From: Thermohahella caldifontis
Lineage (GTDB): Bacteria > Pseudomonadota > Gammaproteobacteria > Pseudomonadales > Oleiphilaceae
DNA: 64,000 bases
Assembly: GCF_041153465.1 (NCBI RefSeq)
Contig: NZ_CP154858.1
Location: 2,976,001-3,040,000, forward strand
Direction of reading: 5' to 3'
This document shows positions 18,354 through 27,912 of this stretch, piece after piece; position 1 is the first letter of the stretch, and every line of letters begins with the position of its first letter. The notes below the pieces were generated by a model that was given only the letters and a program-made list of their open reading frames with translations, had not been told where the DNA came from and searched no databases. A program made the position numbers and the translations under genes.

Positions 18354-19375
18354 GCCGCTAGCGTCTCCTCGATGGCCGGCAGGACATGATCACGCACCCA
18401 GCGCACGAGCGGGGCGAGTTCCGGATGCCGTTCGCCCACACTGACGATGTAGCTCAGGGTGCGCGGAATGTCGTTCAGATACCGGGGCTTGTGGTCCCGC
18501 AGTGCCAGCCGGGCAAAGATGCCGGCCGCCTTCAGGTGACGCTGGATGCCGGTCCAGTCCAGATCCCGGTGAAAGGTCTCGCGGCTCGCGGGCCGGTGCT
18601 TGCGGCTGAGGAGATCGTACACCTCGTCAGCGCGGGCGGTTACCCAGTCTTCCGGCCAGCGGATGTAACAGTCACGCAGGAGCGACACCAGATCATAGGT
18701 GACGGGGCCGGTCACCGCATCCTGAAAGTCCAGCACACCGGGCAGGGGATCCCGCAGCATGAGATTGCGGCTGTGATAGTCGCGGTGCACCGTTACCTGA
18801 GGCTGGCCCAGGAAGACCTGTTCGAGTTTCCGGAAGACGTCCCGGAGCTGGCGCTGTGTCCGGGCATCGGGCGTCAGCTTCAGCTTGCGTGTCATCAGCC
18901 AGTCCGTGAACAGGCTGATCTCGTCACGTACCCTGCCGGCATCAAAGGGCGGCAGCGGGTAGTCGGGCGGTGAAGTCTGTTGCTGGATGCGCAGCAGAAT
19001 GTCCAGCGCCGGTTCGTAAAAGCGTCGAGCAGCTTCGGCCTGATTGGCGTCGGGAACGGCCGTGCCGACGGCGCGGGCAAAGGTTTCGTTCCCGAAGTCC
19101 TCCAGCAGCATGAAGCCCTGCTCGCGATCCCAGTCCAGTACCCGGGGAACGGGAATACCGGCGCCGTGCCAGTGCCGTGCGATGGCCACGAAGGGGTGGC
19201 AGTCTTCCTTGTCCGGCGGGGCATCCATCAGGATGCAGGTGCCCGCGGGGGCATGGACTCTCAGGTAACGGCGAAAGCTGGCGTCACCGGAAACGGGCTC
19301 GGGAGGGGGAACGGGCTGTCCCAGAACTCGCGTGGCCCAATGGTGAGCCGCGGCGAGGCGTGAATCGTCTGTCAT
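18350..19375 (-). CDS. amgK: Anomeric MurNAc/GlcNAc kinase
   Basis: A 341-aa member of the APH fold. It has SGDASFRRYLRV near the start, MLLEDFGNETFA, the catalytic loop VHRDYHSRNLM, and the metal-binding VLDFQDAVTGPVTYDL. AmgK phosphorylates the anomeric hydroxyl of MurNAc for peptidoglycan recycling, feeding MurU, whose gene overlaps by 4 bp. It also overlaps the upstream patatin gene by 4 bp. Confidence 0.9.
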   Translation of the reverse strand: MTDDSRLAAAHHWATRVLGQPVPPPEPVSGDASFRRYLRVHAPAGTCILMDAPPDKEDCHPFVAIARHWHGAGIPVPRVLDWDREQGFMLLEDFGNETFARAVGTAVPDANQAEAARRFYEPALDILLRIQQQTSPPDYPLPPFDAGRVRDEISLFTDWLMTRKLKLTPDARTQRQLRDVFRKLEQVFLGQPQVTVHRDYHSRNLMLRDPLPGVLDFQDAVTGPVTYDLVSLLRDCYIRWPEDWVTARADEVYDLLSRKHRPASRETFHRDLDWTGIQRHLKAAGIFARLALRDHKPRYLNDIPRTLSYIVSVGERHPELAPLVRWVRDHVLPAIEETLAA

Positions 19376-20511
19376 ACGGTGTCTTCGTTGCAGCGAATGA
19401 AGTTGTCGAGCATCTTAGCGTGTGCCTTGGCATCTTCATAGCCCAACTGAATCAGGGCCTTGCAGAAATCGGCGTCAAACAGCAGGTAGCTGGCCAGGCT
19501 GCCGCTGGCTTCTTCCGGATCGTTGCCCCCCAGTACCCGACGCAATGTGGGGGGCAGTCCCTGCAGATGCTTGCGGGCAATATCGTTGATGGGTTGGCTG
19601 GGGGAGATGACCAGGATGTCCAGGGGAGAGAGACCGCGTTGTGCGGTCACTTCGGGGGGCAGCGCCTGAATCAGATCATTCATGGCCAGGGCCCGGTCGA
19701 TGTCGTTGTCCACCGTATCCAGGAAGAGCGCATTGAGGATGTGTTCCATGATGCCGGCGATGGTGGGCGCATGGGTCTGCTTGCGGCGGATCACCGAGCA
19801 GGTGCGGTTGGCACTGACACTGATCACCAGCAGCCGGCGTGCCCCGAGATGAATGGCCGGACTCAGCGGGGCCATCTGCCGCGTCACGCCATCACCGAAA
19901 TATTCCCGGTGTATGCGTACCGGCGGAAAGATCATGGGAATGGCCGACGAAGCCAGCAGGTGATCCACGTTGAGGGTGGTGCGCAATCCGACCCGTTGTC
20001 CCAGATGCCAGCCGCTGACCTCCTCCTTCGCCTGAAAGAAACTGATGCTCTGGCCACTGGCATAGCCGCAGGCTGTGACACAGACTGCGCGCAGCCGATT
20101 GTTCTGAATCGCCTCGTTCATCGCATCGAAGTTGATTTCCCCCTCCAGAAAGTGACGCAGGGGGGTGTTGTCCAGCAGCGAGGCGCGGCTGTGATCGCCA
20201 TCGGTACCCATGATCGCCTTGGCGAAGCGACCCAGCTGTCTGGCGAGGCTGATGAAGTCATTCTTGTACACCTTGTCGGCAGACAGGTTTTCCCAGACCG
20301 ATTCCATATGTTCGACGGCATGGCGAAAGATGCCGGCACGCGATGCCAGCCCCACCGCATTCAGTGCGCCGGCGGAGGTGCCGCAGAGGATGGGGAAGGG
20401 ATCATGAAGGCCCGGAAACTGTTCCGCGATGGCCTTCAGCACGCCTACCTGGTAAGCGCCACGGGCGCCACCACCGGTCAGAACCAGGGCCGTATCGGGT
20501 GGACAGTTCAT
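19372..20511 (-). CDS. Patatin-like phospholipase
   Basis: A 379-aa cytoplasmic patatin. It has the oxyanion loop GGGARGAYQVGVL, nucleophile elbow GTSAGALNAVG, and the dyad Asp in YFGDGVTRQMAPLSPAIHLGA, so the Ser-Asp dyad is complete. There is no signal peptide. It is the first gene of the amgK-murU-djlA unit (4-bp overlap with amgK) and divergent from lptD across a 114-bp gap. A role in membrane lipid turnover is inferred; the link to peptidoglycan recycling is only positional. Confidence 0.85.
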   Translation of the reverse strand: MNCPPDTALVLTGGGARGAYQVGVLKAIAEQFPGLHDPFPILCGTSAGALNAVGLASRAGIFRHAVEHMESVWENLSADKVYKNDFISLARQLGRFAKAIMGTDGDHSRASLLDNTPLRHFLEGEINFDAMNEAIQNNRLRAVCVTACGYASGQSISFFQAKEEVSGWHLGQRVGLRTTLNVDHLLASSAIPMIFPPVRIHREYFGDGVTRQMAPLSPAIHLGARRLLVISVSANRTCSVIRRKQTHAPTIAGIMEHILNALFLDTVDNDIDRALAMNDLIQALPPEVTAQRGLSPLDILVISPSQPINDIARKHLQGLPPTLRRVLGGNDPEEASGSLASYLLFDADFCKALIQLGYEDAKAHAKMLDNFIRCNEDTV

Positions 20512-20625
20512 GGGTCGGAAGCCTTGGAATTTGTGGATGTCGTAATTGCAATATAGTCAGGTTGGCGGACACTGCGCAAGCCGGTATCATGCTCCCCCTG
20601 ACAAGCGAGGTTTGGGAGAGGTGCC

Positions 20626-22944
20626 GTGATCGGGTGGAACAAGGCTGCGGGTGCCCTGCTGGGGCTGCTGTGCGCGGTGGCACAGGCAGAAGATAGCCCG
20701 GTGCCGGATCAGGGTGCGGCCTGGCTGGACTGGCAGCCGGATCAGGGCGCGAGCCTCTGCGGCGGGCGCTATGTGGAGCCGGCGTTCAGCCCCTCGGGGC
20801 TGGAAAGCGGTGCCGTGCGTGTTCAGGCGGACAAGGCAGTGGGCCAGGCAGACCTGCAGATGCAGCTCTCCGGATCCGTGCAGGCCTGGCAGGATGACTG
20901 GTATCTGACGGCACCCCTGCTGGAGTATGACCGTACAGCCGGTCAGGCTGCTGCGCCCGACGGGCTTGTGGCCCGCGCACCCGGTATCGTGGTGCGGGGA
21001 GAGCAGGCTCGCTACGAACTCGATACGGGTGCCATGACGCTGACCCATGCCTCCTGGCTGCTGCATGCGCAGCACATGCGGGGGGAGGCAGGTGAGGTGG
21101 AGAGCCCGGCGCCCGCACTGTTGAGGATTCGTGATGGTCGTCTGACCACCTGCGCGCCGCCGGACAATGACTGGCAGTTGGTGGCCAGCGAAATCGATCT
21201 GGATCGCGAACAGGGTGAGGGGCGTGCGCGCCATGTCCGCCTGGAGGTCAGGGATATTCCGGTGCTGTATGTCCCCTGGCTCAGTTTTCCCATTGATGAC
21301 CGGCGCCGCAGCGGCTTCCTGTATCCGTCCTTCGGTACGTCCAATACCGGACGGGGCATGTATCTGGCGGCGCCCTACTATTTCAATCTCGCACCCGATT
21401 ATGATGCCACGCTGTATCCGCAATATGTTCATGGCCGTGGACTGTTCACGGAACTGGAGGGCCGGTGGCTGGGCCGCGCGGCTTCGGCGGGGACGCGGCT
21501 GGGCTGGATCGCCCATGACAGCGAGTACGCCCGGCTCAATCCGGAATCGAACGCCCGTCGCTGGGGACTGGATGTGGAAGGGCGCTGGCAATGGGCGCCG
21601 GAGTGGCGCTCCGAACTGGATCTCAATGCGGTCAGTGATGACGATTATCTCACTGACCTCAACCGCAACCTGAGCATCGTTCAGAGCGACCATCTGACCC
21701 GCCGGCTGACCACCTCCGGCAATGGTGAGGACTGGCGTCTGAGCATGGAACTCAAGGGCTTTCAGACCGTGGATGACAGCATTGCCCTGTCGAGCCGCCC
21801 GTACATGACCCTGCCGCGAATCACCGGCAGCTATCAGATCCCCGCAGACGAGCGGACCACCTTCACGCTGGCGGGAGAATACGCCTATTTCTGGCGCGAT
21901 AACGAAACCCTGACCAGCACGGCGGCCATTAACGGCCAGCGGCTGCGCTGGCAACCCCAGCTCAGCCGGCGGTATGCGTCGTCCTGGGGCTACGTGGAGC
22001 CGCGTGTGCGGCTGGATCACACGGATTACTGGCTGGAAGACGCCCCCTCGGGCATGGCGGCCCACCAGGGGCGGACCGTGCCCTTTGCGGTGCTGGATGC
22101 GGGCATCTGGCTCGATCGCGAGCTGGATATTGCCGGCACGCCTTACGTCCAGTCTCTGGAGCCGAGGCTGTTCTACGTCTGGTCGCCGGCCCGTGAACAA
22201 TCCGATCTGCCAGACTTCGATACCAGCGTCAGCAGCTTCAGCTACAGTCAGCTGTTTCAGGAAGACCGCTTTTCCGGCGGTGACCGGGTGGGCGACAACA
22301 ACCGCCTGACACTCGGCGTGACCACGCGTTTCACCCGCACCGATACCGGAGCAGAAGTGCTGCGCGGCAGTCTCGGGCAGATCCTGTATTTTGAGGATCA
22401 GACGGTCGACCTGTCCGGCAGCGGCACCACGACCCTCGGCAGCTCATCCTGGGCGGGCGAGCTGGTCTGGACCCCGAACGAGCGGACCGACATGAAGGTG
22501 GAAGGGCAGTGGGATCCGCGCGACAGTCGTACCGAGAAGGGGGCCACGACCTTTTCCTGGCATGATCCGGATTACGCCCGCATTCTCAACCTCAGCCATC
22601 GCTACCTGCAGGATGATCTGGAACAGACGGATGTCTCCTTCGTGCATCCGGTTGCCCGGGATGTCAGCCTGCTCGGACGCTGGTTGTTCGAACTGACCAA
22701 TCACCGCACAATTGGTACACTGGCGGGAATGGAATACACCGACTGCTGCTGGCGCGTGCAACTGGTGTATCAGCGCTATCTCAAGGACAGCTCCGATACC
22801 AGTGCCAGTGAACTGGACAGTGCCGTACTCATTCGATTTGAACTGCGCGGACTGGGCGGTCTGGGGGATCGCTTCAGCGAAGCCCTGGACTCGCAGATCC
22901 GTCATTTTGCTGCCCGTCAGCAGACCCGACAAACCAAGTGGTAA
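20626..22944 (+). CDS. lptD: LPS-assembly outer-membrane protein LptD
   Basis: A 772-aa outer-membrane beta-barrel that inserts LPS into the outer leaflet with LptE. A signal peptide ends at AQA (residue ~21). The N-terminal jelly-roll covers roughly residues 60-170, and the barrel follows. The four cysteines that form the essential disulfides are present: Cys45 (ASLCGG), Cys176 (LTTCAPP) and the adjacent Cys707-Cys708 (TDCCW). The start is GTG after GGGAGAGG. It heads lptD-surA-pdxA-rsmA-apaH-thiS-thiG. Confidence 0.95.
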   Translation: MIGWNKAAGALLGLLCAVAQAEDSPVPDQGAAWLDWQPDQGASLCGGRYVEPAFSPSGLESGAVRVQADKAVGQADLQMQLSGSVQAWQDDWYLTAPLLEYDRTAGQAAAPDGLVARAPGIVVRGEQARYELDTGAMTLTHASWLLHAQHMRGEAGEVESPAPALLRIRDGRLTTCAPPDNDWQLVASEIDLDREQGEGRARHVRLEVRDIPVLYVPWLSFPIDDRRRSGFLYPSFGTSNTGRGMYLAAPYYFNLAPDYDATLYPQYVHGRGLFTELEGRWLGRAASAGTRLGWIAHDSEYARLNPESNARRWGLDVEGRWQWAPEWRSELDLNAVSDDDYLTDLNRNLSIVQSDHLTRRLTTSGNGEDWRLSMELKGFQTVDDSIALSSRPYMTLPRITGSYQIPADERTTFTLAGEYAYFWRDNETLTSTAAINGQRLRWQPQLSRRYASSWGYVEPRVRLDHTDYWLEDAPSGMAAHQGRTVPFAVLDAGIWLDRELDIAGTPYVQSLEPRLFYVWSPAREQSDLPDFDTSVSSFSYSQLFQEDRFSGGDRVGDNNRLTLGVTTRFTRTDTGAEVLRGSLGQILYFEDQTVDLSGSGTTTLGSSSWAGELVWTPNERTDMKVEGQWDPRDSRTEKGATTFSWHDPDYARILNLSHRYLQDDLEQTDVSFVHPVARDVSLLGRWLFELTNHRTIGTLAGMEYTDCCWRVQLVYQRYLKDSSDTSASELDSAVLIRFELRGLGGLGDRFSEALDSQIRHFAARQQTRQTKW

Positions 22945-22947
22945 CCC

Positions 22948-24249
22948 ATGCAAAGATACCGAAAGATTCGCCTTGCTCTGCTTCTGATTCTCAGTCTGGC
23001 CGTTCAGTCCGTCCAGGCGGCCGTCACCTGGACCGATTGGGTGGAGGCCATCGTCAATGACGGGGTCGTGCTGCACTCGGAGGTGGAAAAGCGCCTTGAC
23101 CAGGTCATGAAGCGCTTTGCCGGCCAGCCCGGCGCTCCGACCCGTGACCAGCTTCGGAAGCGGGTGCTGGAACAGCTCATTCTGGAATCCATACAGCTTC
23201 AGCTGGCCGAGCGGGCCGGTATCCGTGTCAGCGACCGCGAACTGGATAGTGCCGTGGCCGGGATCGCGCGTCAGAACGGCATGACGGTGGATCAGTTCCG
23301 GCAGGCCATCGAGTCCGAGGGCGTGTCCTTTGCCGAGGCGCGGGAGCAGATCCGTCGGGAAATGACGCTGGCCCGCATCCAGCAGCGGGAAGTCAGCCGC
23401 CGGGTGCGCATCACCGAGCAGGACATTCAGGCCTACCTCAACTCACCGGATGCCCGGGAGAAAAATCAGCCACGCTATCACCTGGCGCACATCCTGATCG
23501 AGATCCCCGACGACGCCACGCCCGAACAGCGGGAAGCGTTGCGAGAGAAGGCCCGCAAACTGTCCGGACAGCTCAATCAGGGGGCGGACTTCGCCGCGGT
23601 GGCCGCCACCGAGTCGGCAGCCTCCACGGCCCTGAACGGTGGGGATCTGGGCTGGCGCAAGGCCAGCGAGCTGCCCACACTCTTTGCGAACGTGGTGCCC
23701 GGGCTCAAGCCGGGCCAGACCTCCGAGCCCATCGAAACGCGGGGCGGATTTCATCTCGTCAAGTTGGTGGAGGTGAAGCGGGGGGCTGAAAAATGGGTCG
23801 AGCAGCGCCACGTCCGTCACATTCTCATTTCGCCCAACGCCATCCGCACGGATGAGCAGGCCCGCAAGCGGGCGGAAGAACTGTACGAAGAGCTCGGGAA
23901 GGGTGCGGACTTTGCCGAGCTGGCGCGCGCCTGGTCCGATGACAAGGTATCCGCCAGCAGCGGCGGCGATCTGGACTGGGTCTCCCCGGGAACCATGGTG
24001 CCGGAATTCGAGCGTGTCATGAGCCAGACGCCGGTTGGCGAAATCAGCAAACCCTTCCGGAGCCGTTTTGGCTGGCATATTCTGCAGGTGCTGGACACGC
24101 GTCAGGCGGATATCGGCGATCAGGTCCAGAACTCCGAAGCCCGTCAGGTGCTTCAGCAGCGCAAGTACGACGAGGCCCTGCAGGCCTGGTTGCGGGAAAT
24201 CCGCGGTGAAGCCTATGTCGAGTATACCGGGCAGGAGCTGACGCAATGA
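22948..24249 (+). CDS. surA: Periplasmic chaperone/peptidyl-prolyl isomerase SurA
   Basis: A 433-aa protein that escorts outer-membrane proteins, including LptD. A signal peptide (to VQA) is followed by a SurA_N helical domain (AIVNDGVVLHSEVEKRL) and two parvulin domains. The first is around residues 170-270 (YHLAHILIEIPDDA, FAAVAATES), the second around 285-385 (RHVRHILISPNAIRTDEQA, DFAELARAWSDD, FRSRFGWHILQVLDTR). It starts 3 bp after lptD and overlaps pdxA by 4 bp. Confidence 0.96.
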   Translation: MQRYRKIRLALLLILSLAVQSVQAAVTWTDWVEAIVNDGVVLHSEVEKRLDQVMKRFAGQPGAPTRDQLRKRVLEQLILESIQLQLAERAGIRVSDRELDSAVAGIARQNGMTVDQFRQAIESEGVSFAEAREQIRREMTLARIQQREVSRRVRITEQDIQAYLNSPDAREKNQPRYHLAHILIEIPDDATPEQREALREKARKLSGQLNQGADFAAVAATESAASTALNGGDLGWRKASELPTLFANVVPGLKPGQTSEPIETRGGFHLVKLVEVKRGAEKWVEQRHVRHILISPNAIRTDEQARKRAEELYEELGKGADFAELARAWSDDKVSASSGGDLDWVSPGTMVPEFERVMSQTPVGEISKPFRSRFGWHILQVLDTRQADIGDQVQNSEARQVLQQRKYDEALQAWLREIRGEAYVEYTGQELTQ

Positions 24250-25244
24250 GAATCGCCATCACGCCCGGAGAACCGGCAGGGATCGGGCCGGACATTGTGG
24301 TGGAAGCGGCCCAGATGGCCTGGCCGGCGGAGCTGGTGGCCATTGGCAGTGCCACCCTGCTCAGGGAGCGGGCGAAGAAGCTGACATTACCGCTGGAAGT
24401 GCATGAATTCGATCCTCACAAGCCGCCCGCGCGGCATGCACCCGGGCACCTGACCGTACTGAATGTGCCCACCACGGCGCCTGTGGAGCCCGGCAAGCTG
24501 AACGTCGCCAATGGCCAGTATGTTCTGGACACCCTGCGCAAGGCTGTCAGCGGCTGCCAGAAGGGGACCTTTTCGGCCATGGTCACCGGGCCGGTCCACA
24601 AGGGCATCATCAATCAGGCCGGCGTGGCCTTCACCGGGCACACCGAGTTCCTGCAGAAGCTGACCGGGGTGGAACGTGTGGTGATGATGCTGGCAACGGA
24701 AAATCTGCGGGTGGCCCTGGTCACGACCCATGTTCCGCTGGCACAGGTACCGCGCCTGATCACCCGCGAACGTCTGAATCAGGTGCTGCGTGTGCTCACC
24801 CATGATCTGACGGAGAAGTTCGGGCTGGTGCGACCGCGCATCGTGGTGGCCGGCTTCAATCCGCATGCAGGGGAGGGCGGCCATCTGGGGCGTGAGGAAG
24901 TGGACATCATCGGGCCGGTTCTGGATGCCTGGCGCAGCAAGGGCTGGCTGATTGAAGGGCCGCTGCCGGCGGACACCCTGTTTACACCCAAGTACCTCAA
25001 TCATGCGGACGCCGTGCTCTGCATGTACCACGACCAGGGGCTGCCGGTGCTCAAGTATGAGGGCTTCGGCCGGGCGACGAACATCACCCTGGGGCTGCCC
25101 ATCATCCGCACATCCGTGGATCATGGCACGGCACTGGATCTGGCCGGATCGGGGCACGCGGACTGGGGCAGCCTCAAGGTGGCGATTGAAACGGCCATTG
25201 AAATGGCCGAACGGCGACAGGGGATCTTGCATCATGGCCGGTGA
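24246..25244 (+). CDS. pdxA: 4-hydroxythreonine-4-phosphate dehydrogenase
   Basis: A 332-aa enzyme of DXP-dependent pyridoxal phosphate synthesis. ITPGEPAGIGPDI at the start, TGPVHKGIINQAG, the metal ligands in FTGHTEFLQKL, GFNPHAGEGGHLGREE and MYHDQGLPVLKY, and IIRTSVDHGTALDLAG are all present. It overlaps surA by 4 bp and rsmA by 11 bp. Confidence 0.96.
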   Translation: MRIAITPGEPAGIGPDIVVEAAQMAWPAELVAIGSATLLRERAKKLTLPLEVHEFDPHKPPARHAPGHLTVLNVPTTAPVEPGKLNVANGQYVLDTLRKAVSGCQKGTFSAMVTGPVHKGIINQAGVAFTGHTEFLQKLTGVERVVMMLATENLRVALVTTHVPLAQVPRLITRERLNQVLRVLTHDLTEKFGLVRPRIVVAGFNPHAGEGGHLGREEVDIIGPVLDAWRSKGWLIEGPLPADTLFTPKYLNHADAVLCMYHDQGLPVLKYEGFGRATNITLGLPIIRTSVDHGTALDLAGSGHADWGSLKVAIETAIEMAERRQGILHHGR

Positions 25245-26046
25245 ACACGGCGGGCATCGGGCCCGCAAGCGTTTTGGTCAGAACTTTCTCCATGACCGGG
25301 GGGTGATCGACCGGATTGCCCGGTCCATACAGGTGACGCCCGAAGACTGGGTGGTGGAAATCGGCCCGGGGCAGGGGGCGCTGACGGAGGCCCTGCTGGC
25401 GGGCAAGCCGCGCAAGCTGCTGGCCATCGAACTGGATCGTGATCTGGTTCCGGGGCTGCGGGTCCAGTTCTTTGATCAGCCCGCTTTCGAGGTGCTGGAG
25501 GCAGATGCCCTGAAGGTGGACTTCGGTACATTGCTGCCGGAAGCGGATCGCTTGCGTGTGGTGGGCAACCTGCCCTACAACATTTCCACACCCCTGATCT
25601 TTCATATTCTGACGCACGCGGACCGGATTGCCGACATGCACTTCATGCTGCAGCGCGAGGTAGTGGAGCGGCTGGTGGCGAAACCGGGCACCTCCGAATA
25701 CGGCCGGCTCAGTGTCATGGCCCAGTACCGGTGCGCGATCAGTCACCTGTTTGATGTGGGGCCGGGGGCATTTCGTCCGGCGCCCAAGGTGTGGTCAGCG
25801 ATTGTGCGCCTGGCGCCGCACCGCGAGCTGCCCTGGCCCTGCCGGGACGAAAGGCTGCTGGCCAACATGGTCCGTCAGGCCTTCACTCAGCGGCGCAAGA
25901 CCCTGCGCAACGCACTCGGGCAGTATCTGACGCCGGCAGACTGGGACGCCACGGGCATTGATCCGGCGCGGCGGCCGGAGACACTCAGCGTGGCCGAATT
26001 TGTGGCACTGGCCAATCACGTGAGCGGGAAGGAGAAGGAATCCTGA
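25234..26046 (+). CDS. rsmA: 16S rRNA (A1518/A1519) dimethyltransferase
   Basis: A 270-aa SAM-dependent methyltransferase (KsgA). RKRFGQNFLHD near the start, the SAM loop VEIGPGQGALTEALL, and the NLPYNISTPLIF motif (NLPY) are clear; the C-terminal head has RRPETLSVAEFVALAN. ATG 25234 inside the pdxA end was chosen over the far longer open frame from 24952, because MAGEHGGHRARKRFGQNF is the usual beginning. apaG, which often follows rsmA, is absent: apaH starts one base after the rsmA stop codon. Confidence 0.96.
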   Translation: MAGEHGGHRARKRFGQNFLHDRGVIDRIARSIQVTPEDWVVEIGPGQGALTEALLAGKPRKLLAIELDRDLVPGLRVQFFDQPAFEVLEADALKVDFGTLLPEADRLRVVGNLPYNISTPLIFHILTHADRIADMHFMLQREVVERLVAKPGTSEYGRLSVMAQYRCAISHLFDVGPGAFRPAPKVWSAIVRLAPHRELPWPCRDERLLANMVRQAFTQRRKTLRNALGQYLTPADWDATGIDPARRPETLSVAEFVALANHVSGKEKES

Positions 26047-26047
26047 G

Positions 26048-26860
26048 ATGGCAACCTGGATTGTGGGCGATGTACAGGGGTGTAACGCCAGTCTCGGTGT
26101 ACTGCTGGACAGGCTGGGGTTCAGCCCGTCACGGGACCAACTCTGGCTGGCCGGAGACCTGATCAACCGCGGGCCGGACTCGCTGGGTGTCATGAAGCGG
26201 GTGCTGGCGCTGGGAAACAGCTGCAACGCCGTCCTGGGCAACCATGACCTGCATTATCTGGCCACGGTTCTGGGGTGGCGCAAGCCGCGGCCCAAGGACA
26301 CCTTTCACGACATTCTGCAGGCCCCCGAGCGCGACGCCATTACCCGCTGGCTGCGCTCTCGGCCCATGCTGGTCCGGTTTGATACCTGGCGCACCGTTCT
26401 GACTCATGCCGGCCTGCCGTTCATGTGGACGGTGGATGAAGCACAGCAGCGGGCGCGGGAACTGGAGCGCAAGCTGCGCTCGGAAAGTGCCGGCCGCTTC
26501 CTCGCCTCCATGTATGGTGATGCCCTCGGGCATGACGAGGATGCCCGGACCCCGCTGGATCGTCTCATCGTCACCACCAACTATCTCACCCGCATGCGCT
26601 TCCTCGACGAAAGGGGGCGCATGGATTTTGCCGCCAAGGAAACCGTGGACAAGGCCCCGGAAGGGTACCAGCCCTGGTTCCGTTACCCGAGACCGGATGA
26701 CTGGCGTATCGTGTTCGGTCACTGGGCCGCATTGCAGGGCCATACCGGCGTGCCCGGCTTTGAGGCCATTGATACCGGATGTGTCTGGGGCGGGCGGCTC
26801 ACGGCCTATCAGCTGGAAACCGGAGAACGGGTCAGTGTGCCCGCACAGGAGAAGTCATGA
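26048..26860 (+). CDS. apaH: Symmetrical bis(5'-nucleosyl)-tetraphosphatase
   Basis: A 270-aa calcineurin-type metallophosphoesterase that splits Ap4A to two ADP. The metal motifs are all found: WIVGDVQGC, LAGDLINRGPDS, VLGNHDLHYLA and THAGLPFMW. It sits between rsmA and thiS and overlaps thiS by 4 bp. Confidence 0.95.
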   Translation: MATWIVGDVQGCNASLGVLLDRLGFSPSRDQLWLAGDLINRGPDSLGVMKRVLALGNSCNAVLGNHDLHYLATVLGWRKPRPKDTFHDILQAPERDAITRWLRSRPMLVRFDTWRTVLTHAGLPFMWTVDEAQQRARELERKLRSESAGRFLASMYGDALGHDEDARTPLDRLIVTTNYLTRMRFLDERGRMDFAAKETVDKAPEGYQPWFRYPRPDDWRIVFGHWAALQGHTGVPGFEAIDTGCVWGGRLTAYQLETGERVSVPAQEKS

Positions 26861-27057
26861 AACTTGTGATCAACGGTGAAGCCCATACTTTCGAAGCGCC
26901 GCTCACCCTGGCGGAACTGATTGAACGACTGGGACTGAAGGGGCGGCGCATTGCCGTGGAGCATAATCTGGAAATCGTCCCCCGCAGCCAGTTTGCCGAG
27001 ACCCGGCTGGCGGACGGGGATCGTCTGGAAATTGTCCATGCCATCGGTGGCGGCTGA
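26857..27057 (+). CDS. thiS: Sulfur-carrier protein ThiS
   Basis: A 66-aa ubiquitin-like sulfur carrier whose C-terminal Gly-Gly (HAIGGG) is thiocarboxylated and donates sulfur to the thiazole ring with ThiG. It starts at ATG 26857, overlapping the apaH stop (ATGA). The 53-bp gap before thiG carries AAGGAC as ribosome site. No TPP riboswitch precedes this pair, unlike thiBPQ at 32.3 kb. Confidence 0.92.
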   Translation: MKLVINGEAHTFEAPLTLAELIERLGLKGRRIAVEHNLEIVPRSQFAETRLADGDRLEIVHAIGGG

Positions 27058-27110
27058 GAGCCCTCCCGCCACCCAACCCGTGAACCCTGAAAACCTTCAA
27101 GGACCTGCCC

Positions 27111-27905
27111 ATGCAAACGGAACGAACTGACCGACCTCTCGTTATCAATGGCGTCACCTACACCAGCCGTCTGCTGGTGGGAACCGGAAAATACCGTGAT
27201 CTGGACGAAACCCGCCGGGCCATTGAGGCCAGTGGCGCCCAGATTGTCACGGTCGCTGTGCGACGCACCAACATCGGACAGAACCCCGGCGAACCCAATC
27301 TGCTGGACGTGATTCCGCCGGATCGCTATACCCTGTTGCCCAATACGGCAGGCTGCTACACCGCCGAGGATGCCATCCGGACCTGCCGTCTGGCCCGGGA
27401 ACTGCTGGACGGCCATGACCTGGTCAAGCTGGAAGTGCTGGGCGACCAGAAAACCCTGTACCCGGATGTGACGGAAACGCTCAGGGCGGCCGAAGTGCTG
27501 ATCCGGGATGGCTTCAAGGTCATGGTCTATACCAATGATGACCCCATTGTCGCCAAGCGGCTTGAAGAGATGGGGTGTGTGGCGGTGATGCCGCTGGGGG
27601 CCCCCATCGGTTCCGGTCTGGGTATCCGCAATCCGTACAATATCCGCATGATTCTGGAAGAGGCGCGGGTGCCCATTCTCGTGGACGCGGGTGTGGGCAC
27701 GGCGTCCGATGCCGCGGTCGCCATGGAACTGGGTTGCGACGGAGTGCTCATGAATACCGCCATTGCCCAGGCTCAGGATCCGGTGCGCATGGCCCGGGCC
27801 ATGAAGCTGGCCGTTGAGGCCGGTCGTGAGGCCTGGCTGGCCGGACGCATGCCCAGAAAACTGTACGCCAGTGCATCCAGTCCCATTGACGGCACCTTCT
27901 TCTGA
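27111..27905 (+). CDS. thiG: Thiazole synthase ThiG
   Basis: A 264-aa TIM barrel that builds thiazole phosphate from DXP, dehydroglycine and ThiS-thiocarboxylate. It shows SRLLVGTGKYRD, TVAVRRTNIGQ, NTAGCYTAEDA, LVKLEVLGD (active-site Lys), PLGAPIGSGLG and LVDAGVGTASDAA. It is the last gene of the lptD operon, followed by a strong inverted repeat. Confidence 0.96.
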   Translation: MQTERTDRPLVINGVTYTSRLLVGTGKYRDLDETRRAIEASGAQIVTVAVRRTNIGQNPGEPNLLDVIPPDRYTLLPNTAGCYTAEDAIRTCRLARELLDGHDLVKLEVLGDQKTLYPDVTETLRAAEVLIRDGFKVMVYTNDDPIVAKRLEEMGCVAVMPLGAPIGSGLGIRNPYNIRMILEEARVPILVDAGVGTASDAAVAMELGCDGVLMNTAIAQAQDPVRMARAMKLAVEAGREAWLAGRMPRKLYASASSPIDGTFF

Positions 27906-27912
27906 AAAAGAG

